Positions 58,379 through 64,000 of a stretch of DNA of 64,000 nucleotides are shown here, in pieces. The notes beneath the pieces are model-generated. The model saw only the letters and a program-made list of their open reading frames with translations. It had not been told where the DNA came from and made no database searches. Source of the DNA: Secundilactobacillus kimchicus JCM 15530 (GTDB taxonomy: Bacteria > Bacillota > Bacilli > Lactobacillales > Lactobacillaceae); assembly GCF_001433995.1 (NCBI RefSeq), contig NZ_AZCX01000004.1, positions 124,001 to 188,000 on the forward strand, read 5' to 3'. The translations under genes were made by a program, and so were the position numbers. Each line of letters starts with the position of its first letter. Positions within the stretch are counted from its first letter, which is position 1.

Positions 58379-58564
58379 ATGACAAGAAGGAATTATTGCA
58401 ATTCTATGTATCGTACATACAGTGGCTACAATAGTGTTACCGATTTAAAAATTGAACGAGATTTGGAACAATGGTTTAAAGAGAAGCGGTGTGCTGAAAA
58501 GCATGCTGCTTTTAAATTTGGTGAGGTTGTGAAAGTGAGGAAACAAGATGAACAAAGACAATAA
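58379..58564 (+). CDS. Hypothetical phage protein, 61 aa
   Basis: ATG after GTTGAGGTAATCATA. Charged and soluble (KIERDLEQWFKEKRCAEKHA). It overlaps the next tiny frame by 17 bp. Small genes of this kind precede terS in many lactobacillus phages. Confidence 0.6.
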   Translation: MTRRNYCNSMYRTYSGYNSVTDLKIERDLEQWFKEKRCAEKHAAFKFGEVVKVRKQDEQRQ

Positions 58565-58619
58565 AGTTAATGAATTGATTGATGGCAGATTTATTGATCA
58601 TAATAAAAAACTCCTATGA
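58548..58619 (+). CDS. Possible 23-aa peptide
   Basis: Starts MNKDNKVNELIDGRFIDHNK with GTGAGG 7 bp before ATG. Ends inside the inverted repeat at 58611. Very short, so weakly supported. Confidence 0.35.
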   Translation: MNKDNKVNELIDGRFIDHNKKLL

Positions 58620-58662
58620 TGTAATTATAGCGAACAACTTGTGCGTAATGACATCATAGGAG
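58611..58662. repeat. 12-bp perfect inverted repeat upstream of terS
   Basis: CTCCTATGATGT (58611-58622) and ACATCATAGGAG (58651-58662) with a 28-nt loop. On the minus strand the stem is followed by TTTTTT. Placed 36 bp before terS, it is a terminator for antisense transcription or a candidate packaging (cos/pac) recognition site. Confidence 0.6.
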
Positions 58663-58697
58663 CCAACTACATTAAATTGGAGGTGTGGTGATATGTT

Positions 58698-59501
58698 GTG
58701 ACAAAGAGAGCAGAAGAAGCTAAAGCGGATTACTTAGCTGGTTTATCGTATAAAGAAATCGCTAAGCGTTACAATGTGTCGCAAAGTACCGTCCGAAACT
58801 GGAAGTCGCGTGGTCATTGGGATGAAGGCCAATCGGCAAAAGAAAGTGCGACAGAAAATGCGACAGCGTCTCAAAAATCTGCGACAAAACGCGACATTGT
58901 CGCAATGCAAGAGACGTTGGATGCGACAGGTCTAACCGAAAAGCAAAAGTTGTTCTGTGCGTACTATTTGCAGCGGTTCAACGCGACTTGGGCTTACCAA
59001 AAGGCATATGGGAGTAACTATAACACGGCTATGGTTGAAGGCAATAAACTCCTTAGAAACCCTAAGATAATTGAGGCTATCAAGGACTTAAAGGCCAAAC
59101 AACAGCAGTCAATTTTGATGGACGCTAACGATGTTCTATTGCAGTACATTAAGCAGGCCACTGCCTCACTTGGCGACGTTATCAACTACGACAGCTACGA
59201 TACAGCCCTTCAGGACGAAGACGGAAACCCGTTGTTCGATGAGGATAACAATCTGATTCGTAAGCACAGCGCTGACATCTATTTGAAGCCGAGTGATCAG
59301 GTCGACTGGTCGCTGATTGAGGATATTCATGTTGGCCGTGACGGCTTGGTAGTCAAGTTGTATGACAAGCAAAAAGCCATGAAAGAGTTGCTTGACCGCT
59401 TGCCTGAACCAGTTGACACTAATCAAGATGATGACGCATTCCTAAAGGCAATCTATGAAGCTAAGCGAGGGACGGACGATGATGAAAACACCACAGTTTA
59501 A
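58698..59501 (+). CDS. terS: Terminase small subunit
   Basis: 267 residues; GTG 58698 is the first start after an in-frame stop, with GGAGGTG upstream. N-terminal HTH LSYKEIAKRYNVSQSTVRNW, then the Terminase_2 domain (LTEKQKLFCAYYLQRFNATW; AMVEGNKLLRNPKIIEAI). Recognises phage DNA for packaging. The large subunit starts within its end. Confidence 0.92.
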   Translation: MTKRAEEAKADYLAGLSYKEIAKRYNVSQSTVRNWKSRGHWDEGQSAKESATENATASQKSATKRDIVAMQETLDATGLTEKQKLFCAYYLQRFNATWAYQKAYGSNYNTAMVEGNKLLRNPKIIEAIKDLKAKQQQSILMDANDVLLQYIKQATASLGDVINYDSYDTALQDEDGNPLFDEDNNLIRKHSADIYLKPSDQVDWSLIEDIHVGRDGLVVKLYDKQKAMKELLDRLPEPVDTNQDDDAFLKAIYEAKRGTDDDENTTV

Positions 59502-60819
59502 TTACGCTCCGTTCTCACCGAAGCAACTAGAGGTGTTGTCATGGTGGTTGGATCCAAGACTGTTTCAGGCTAAGGTTTTCGAAAATGCATGGCTGACGCA
59601 CCCGCAATGGCGTAACCGTGAAGAGTACGAAGCGATTATCTGTGATGGTTCAATTCGTGCCGGCAAGACCATGACTATGAGCATGAGCTACATTGAGTGG
59701 TCTATGACAAATTACGACGGTCAACAGTTCGGAATTGCAGGCAAGACAATTGGGTCGTTACGACGCAACGTGATTCGACCATTAAAAACAATGCTTGAAG
59801 GTCGAGGTTTCAAAGTAATTGACCGGCGTGCCGATAACATGCTTGAAATTAAGCGCGGTAGCAAGACTAACTTTTACTTCCTGTTTGGTGGCAAGGACGA
59901 AAGCTCGCAAGATCTAGTCCAAGGGATTACTTTAGCCGGCTTTTTCTTTGATGAAGTTGCCTTGATGCCAGAATCATTTGTTAATCAAGCAACTGGTCGT
60001 GTGTCTGTGGACGGCGGTAAGCTGTGGTTCAACTGTAACCCAGCTGGCCCTTATCACTGGTTTAAGTTGGAGTGGCTGGATCAGCTTGAAAAACACAAGG
60101 CGCTGCACATTCATTTCATGATGGACGATAACCCAGCGTTGGCTGAGTCGGTTAAAGACCGGTTTAAGCGAAGCTATTCTGGCGTGTTCTACATGCGCTA
60201 CATCGAAGGCCTATGGGTTCTTAGCGATGGTATTATTTATGATAATTTTGACGAGCAAAAGATGGTCGTTGACGCGCCAGACTACAGCAATATTACTCAA
60301 TACTACGTGTCGTGTGACTACGGCGCCCAAAACCCGACAGTATTCCTGCTGTGGGGTTTTTCTGATGGCGTTTGGTATCTGCTCCGTGAGTACTACTACG
60401 ATGCCCGTCATGATGTGAGTGGCGTTCAAAAGACCGACCAGCAGTATGCTGATGATCTGGGGAACTTTTTAGGCCCCATCATTGCACCAATTATCGTCGA
60501 CCCGGCGGCTCAGAACTTTATCATTGAGTTGGAATCGCGGGGGTACCAGGTCTATCAAGCATACAATAACGTACTGGACGGTATCCGACTGACCCAATCA
60601 CTGATGAGTAATGGTCAGATTAAGTTCACGCGCAACCTGCCGAACCTGTTTAAGGAGTTCGCCAGTTACGTGTGGGATGATAAAGCAGCTCAACGTGGCG
60701 AGGATAAGCCAACCAAAGATCACGATCATACGATGGACGCCATGCGCTATTTCTGCGCGACTATTCTACAACCGGAAACCGATAATGGTAATGGTATTCA
60801 ACTAATTGATCATTATTAG
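59479..60819 (+). CDS. terL: Terminase large subunit
   Basis: 446 residues from ATG 59479. PBSX/SPP1-type TerL: Walker A region CDGSIRAGKTMTMSM, Walker B FFFDEVALMP, nuclease Asp in YYVSCDYGAQNPTVFLLWG and IVDPAAQNFI, and DHDHTMDAMRYF. Powers and cuts DNA during packaging. The start overlaps terS by 23 bp. No frameshift or stop. Confidence 0.96.
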   Translation: MMKTPQFNYAPFSPKQLEVLSWWLDPRLFQAKVFENAWLTHPQWRNREEYEAIICDGSIRAGKTMTMSMSYIEWSMTNYDGQQFGIAGKTIGSLRRNVIRPLKTMLEGRGFKVIDRRADNMLEIKRGSKTNFYFLFGGKDESSQDLVQGITLAGFFFDEVALMPESFVNQATGRVSVDGGKLWFNCNPAGPYHWFKLEWLDQLEKHKALHIHFMMDDNPALAESVKDRFKRSYSGVFYMRYIEGLWVLSDGIIYDNFDEQKMVVDAPDYSNITQYYVSCDYGAQNPTVFLLWGFSDGVWYLLREYYYDARHDVSGVQKTDQQYADDLGNFLGPIIAPIIVDPAAQNFIIELESRGYQVYQAYNNVLDGIRLTQSLMSNGQIKFTRNLPNLFKEFASYVWDDKAAQRGEDKPTKDHDHTMDAMRYFCATILQPETDNGNGIQLIDHY

Positions 60820-60833
60820 GAGGTGAGTTTTAA

Positions 60834-62513
60834 ATGCCAACAAGAGAACCACAAAATATGCAAGATTACGTGCTGAGTGGGCGCCCGATACTGCATCACG
60901 CAAACAGCAATGATGGGTCCTCTGGGTTATCTGAAAACATTGCCATCACTGATGACGATGTTTTTCTTTACAACAAAGATATTGGAGACGTCGGTATCGC
61001 AGGCCACTTAGATGATGTTAAGCAGATTATTAATTATCATGAGAATTATCTGGTGCCTAAATACAAGCTTAAACATGACTACTATATTGGTCGACACCAC
61101 AAAATTACTAGCCTCCCAGAAAAGCCTCTAAATAAGCCGGACAATCGATTGACGTTTAACCTACCCAAGAAGCTCGTTAGCACGTTTAACGGCTATTTTA
61201 GCGGCGAACCGGTTGTTATTAAGCACCAATCAGATAACAGCCAGACTGATGATGACGCTTTGAACGGCAAGATTCAAGCTTGGCTGAATGCCAATGATTA
61301 CGGGGATGTATTTAGCGAATGGTCTAAGCAAGCTGATATTTACGGTCGCTCATATCTTTATTTGTATGAAGTAGGTATCCTATCACGAGAATCAGATGAA
61401 GTTCAGACGCAGCTCAAGATGGCGGTTTGCTCACCTAGAGACACTATCGTTGTATATGACGATTCGATAGAACACAATCCTGTATTTGCAATTCGGTACT
61501 CGACTGGTGCTGCGCGTCAGTATGGTGAACTAATCACTAAAGACGCTGTTTATCAATTCGACACGATGGCTAGTGGTGATGCGCAAGGGAGCTTAATAGT
61601 GACTAACGCTGATCGCAATGATCCTGACCGCGTTGTGAAAAGCGACATGTTAAATTTCCCAGCATTGCCGGTCATTGAGCTAGCAGAAGACTCAGATCGT
61701 GCCGGGTTATTTGACGATTCTATTAACCTCATTGACGCGATTGATAATGTGATGTCATCCAAAGGTAATGACAATGACACCTTTAATGAATCCTACCTAG
61801 TGATTACAGGGGACGAGTTGGACGATAAACAGATTGAAATGCTGCAAGGAAGCCACGTTATTAATATTTATCCTAAACAGAAAACGGCCATCAATACTAA
61901 TGACGGTAAGGTAACCCCATCTGCAGCGTTTCTGTCACCTGATCCACATGATGAAGCAAAGGAGAACTTCTTAAACCGTGCCATCGATATGGTTTACCAG
62001 ACGTCACAAGTGGTTAATTTGAATGATGCTAATTTTGGTATGTCAGCTCAATCTATTAGTGGCGTCGCCTTATTGCAACGGTATCAGCCCATGCAGGCCA
62101 GAGCACGTGTGAAGTCGCATAAGATGGATAAAGCACTACGACAGATGTTTGCTATTCTCTTTAAACAATGGAGCGAAAACGCTAACCCGAATGACCTAAC
62201 ATTCGACCATAAGCAGAGTATTCCACACAACATGCTAGAAGAGGCACAAACGGTAAAAACTCTGGATGGTCAAGTCAGTGATGTTACTAAGCTTGGGTAC
62301 CTATCACGTATTGATGATCCAGCAGCAGAGGTTGAACGGCTCAAAGAAGAAAACAAAGAGGTAATTGATGAAGCTAAAGTAAATGTTGACCAGTACGTGA
62401 CTGACCAGCAAAAGAAGGCGGGTGTAGGCGATGGTGGCGCTCACGATTCAGCAGGAACGACAACGGATTCAACAACTAATAAATCTGGACAACCAGACCG
62501 ACCAGCAAAGTAA
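60834..62513 (+). CDS. Portal protein (SPP1 gp6-like)
   Basis: 559 residues. INYHENYLVPKYKLKHDYYI, NLPKKLVSTFNGYFSGEPV and QTSQVVNLNDANFGMSAQS fit SPP1-type portals. Forms the dodecameric ring for DNA entry. The C-terminal tail is Ser/Thr/Lys-rich. AGGAGGTGAG precedes ATG. Confidence 0.93.
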   Translation: MPTREPQNMQDYVLSGRPILHHANSNDGSSGLSENIAITDDDVFLYNKDIGDVGIAGHLDDVKQIINYHENYLVPKYKLKHDYYIGRHHKITSLPEKPLNKPDNRLTFNLPKKLVSTFNGYFSGEPVVIKHQSDNSQTDDDALNGKIQAWLNANDYGDVFSEWSKQADIYGRSYLYLYEVGILSRESDEVQTQLKMAVCSPRDTIVVYDDSIEHNPVFAIRYSTGAARQYGELITKDAVYQFDTMASGDAQGSLIVTNADRNDPDRVVKSDMLNFPALPVIELAEDSDRAGLFDDSINLIDAIDNVMSSKGNDNDTFNESYLVITGDELDDKQIEMLQGSHVINIYPKQKTAINTNDGKVTPSAAFLSPDPHDEAKENFLNRAIDMVYQTSQVVNLNDANFGMSAQSISGVALLQRYQPMQARARVKSHKMDKALRQMFAILFKQWSENANPNDLTFDHKQSIPHNMLEEAQTVKTLDGQVSDVTKLGYLSRIDDPAAEVERLKEENKEVIDEAKVNVDQYVTDQQKKAGVGDGGAHDSAGTTTDSTTNKSGQPDRPAK

Positions 62514-63372
62514 CCAATATTACCGTGAATGTCTGATGTACATTCGTGACCATCTATCACAGTTCTATGCACGCTATGCTGATGAGAACGGTTTAACTGT
62601 TTCACAGGTAAGTAGTCAAGCTAGTCGCTGGGACTTACAGCAATGGCAAAATGCAGTTAAGCAAACTGATATGAGCGACTGGCCGAGTGAGGCATTCAGT
62701 CGTGTTAAGGCCTACAATGCACAGACTCATATTGATAAAAAGCATATTTTAGCAGCTTTGATGGGGTTAGCCGTCATCAGAATGACGGTAAAAAACCAAC
62801 GAAATATTGAGCGACGCATTGAATTAGATGCTAACACTGAATTAAAACGTATGGAGAATGCTTTTAAACTGTCAACGACGCAACAAAAGCGGGCCTCCAG
62901 TGTCCTGACACAGCCCAGTACACGCGCTATTTGGTCGCAAAATTTGTGGATTGATAGCGACAACTTGGCTAATGATATTGAGTCCTTAGTTAATAAACAT
63001 ATTAAGCACGGTATGTCCCTTCAGGATATGGAAAACATGCTGGCCGACCATGCTAATACAGCCCAATTTAAGACTTCTCAGTCCATTGCTGATCGGGTTA
63101 AGCAAATGGAGTTCAATGCCCGGCGAATTGTCCGTACGGAATCGGCAAGACTTATTGATCATGTCAATATGACCACCTACCGTTTAGCAGGTGTGCAATA
63201 TGTAGATTGGGTGAATGAACCCGGCGCGTGTCAAAGATGCCAAGGTCTCGCTGATGGCAGTCCATACGCCATTAACGATGCGCCGGATATTCCAGATGAC
63301 AGTCATCCTAATTGTCGATGTCACAAGACACCAGCGAGTGATTCAAATTTTGTAAACTTCAGTATTTATTAA
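62431..63372 (+). CDS. Minor head protein with MuF domain (SPP1 gp7-like)
   Basis: 313 residues; overlaps the portal gene by 83 bp in another frame, as gp6/gp7 pairs do. C-terminal MuF domain: RRIVRTESARLIDHVNM, then a Cys-rich end (PGACQRCQGLADG, DDSHPNCRCHKTPAS). Head assembly and possibly DNA ejection. Confidence 0.92.
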   Translation: MVALTIQQERQRIQQLINLDNQTDQQSNQYYRECLMYIRDHLSQFYARYADENGLTVSQVSSQASRWDLQQWQNAVKQTDMSDWPSEAFSRVKAYNAQTHIDKKHILAALMGLAVIRMTVKNQRNIERRIELDANTELKRMENAFKLSTTQQKRASSVLTQPSTRAIWSQNLWIDSDNLANDIESLVNKHIKHGMSLQDMENMLADHANTAQFKTSQSIADRVKQMEFNARRIVRTESARLIDHVNMTTYRLAGVQYVDWVNEPGACQRCQGLADGSPYAINDAPDIPDDSHPNCRCHKTPASDSNFVNFSIY

Positions 63373-63393
63373 AGCCTGAACAGGCTTTTTTAT
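63371..63393 (+). terminator. Hairpin after the MuF gene
   Basis: AAGCCTG-AA-CAGGCTT followed by Ts. It may reduce scaffold transcription or be read through by late polymerase complexes. Confidence 0.7.
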
Positions 63394-63483
63394 TTTGTCC
63401 TTTTCCATGTGTTGCGGACAATAAAGAACAACCTGAGGAATACAGTCTCCCATGACCTTAAATGCGCGAAAGGAGTTTTAAGT

Positions 63484-64000
63484 ATGAAACGATTTAGTAA
63501 GTTAGTGCCAATGCAATTACAGTTTTTTGCTGAAGACAACCCAAATGGTGGCAGTCCAAGCGGCCCGGCACTTGATAACCCCAATGATGCTAATGACGAC
63601 AAGCCATTAAATGCAGATGATAACTCGGATTATGGAAACAATGAGAAAGATGAGAATGACGCTAAGAATGCCAACATCATCGAAAAATTGCAGGGTCGCA
63701 TCGGCAAGGAGCAAAGCAAAAAGAATGAGCTACAACAGCAACTAGAACAAGCTCAGGCAGAACTAACAAAGCTTAAATCTGGCGATAAGCCGGCTAAGGA
63801 GCCTAAAAAGACGCCTGAAGAGCTTAAAGTTGAAAAGCTTGAAAAGCAACTGGCACGTCGTGACATTATCGACTCAACGCTTGAGGTTTTCAAAGAGAGC
63901 CATATTGATATGCCCAAAGAGATTGTCTCAATGTTTGTAAATGATGACCGCGATAAGACGGTTGAGAATGCAAGCACGTTGTTAGGTTTCATCACGGACA
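63484..64000 (+). CDS. Phage scaffold protein (DUF4355-like), cut by window end
   Basis: Starts MKRFSKLVPMQLQFFAED after GCGAAAGGAGTTTTAAGT; QLQFFAE at the N-terminus is typical of DUF4355 scaffolds. An acidic Asn/Asp-rich segment is followed by a long coiled coil (GKEQSKKNELQQQLEQAQAE; VEKLEKQLARRD). 172 codons are visible. It guides capsid assembly and should be followed by the major capsid gene. Confidence 0.88.
   Translation, partial: MKRFSKLVPMQLQFFAEDNPNGGSPSGPALDNPNDANDDKPLNADDNSDYGNNEKDENDAKNANIIEKLQGRIGKEQSKKNELQQQLEQAQAELTKLKSGDKPAKEPKKTPEELKVEKLEKQLARRDIIDSTLEVFKESHIDMPKEIVSMFVNDDRDKTVENASTLLGFITD

Overview
The window is a low-to-mid GC Bacillota chromosome, best matched to the heterofermentative lactobacilli (Levilactobacillus, Lentilactobacillus or Secundilactobacillus type). 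Supporting signs are AAAGGAGG-type ribosome sites, CcpA cre boxes, a TagH wall-teichoic-acid exporter ATPase, GW-like wall-binding domains, a tmRNA tag ending in ALAA, and a fragment of a brevis-type S-layer gene. Species cannot be decided from the sequence alone.

Layout. (1) 1-17.7 kb is host chromosome: the 3' part of glmS, a flavin reductase, nagB, two tandem GH73 glucosaminidases, tagH, tRNA-Asn, a polyphosphate operon (HD-type ppx, ppk, ppx) with licD upstream, a MarR regulator, an OsmC protein, several overlooked small genes, two candidate small RNAs, dacA and a tRNA-editing-domain protein. (2) 17.79-30.74 kb is a 12.9-kb integrated element at the 3' end of ssrA. It has a tyrosine integrase, a divergent repressor/Cro switch, an antirepressor, a Xis-like protein, a replication initiator followed by iterons, a 1.1-kb non-coding stretch, three possible late-regulator genes, a dead IS3 copy and a methyltransferase. 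It has no capsid, portal or terminase genes, so it resembles a phage satellite (PICI-like). (3) 30.72-39.8 kb is host again: ssrA, a HAD phosphatase, a protease-fold protein that has lost its catalytic residues, a two-component system, a sugar uptake permease, pgi, cvpA and ilvE. (4) From about 40.2 kb to the window end lies a siphovirus-type prophage: integrase, an insertion-sequence graveyard holding a 5'-truncated S-layer gene and an IS1182-type element, a CI/Cro switch with ImmA, a second immunity-like locus made of two tandem XRE plus membrane-protein pairs, early and replication genes with an origin inside the DnaD-like gene, CsbD and YeaQ-type stress cargo, an ArpU late regulator, a structured RNA region, then TerS, TerL, portal, MuF head protein and scaffold (cut by the window end).

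How it works together. glmS, nagB, pgi and the wall genes sit on the amino-sugar to cell-wall axis. nagB carries NagR/DasR-like operators, and three other loci (the 6.9-kb small RNA, osmC, the sugar permease) carry CcpA-like boxes. The ssrA element and the prophage lie within 10 kb of each other; one could be a satellite of a phage like the other, but nothing in the sequence proves a helper relation. The most unusual content is the duplicated XRE/membrane-protein module with its shared ACCCA-NN-TGGGT operators (47.6-50.1 kb), the two tRNA-like minihelices at 57.45-57.59 kb, and the cre-controlled small RNA at 6.9 kb.
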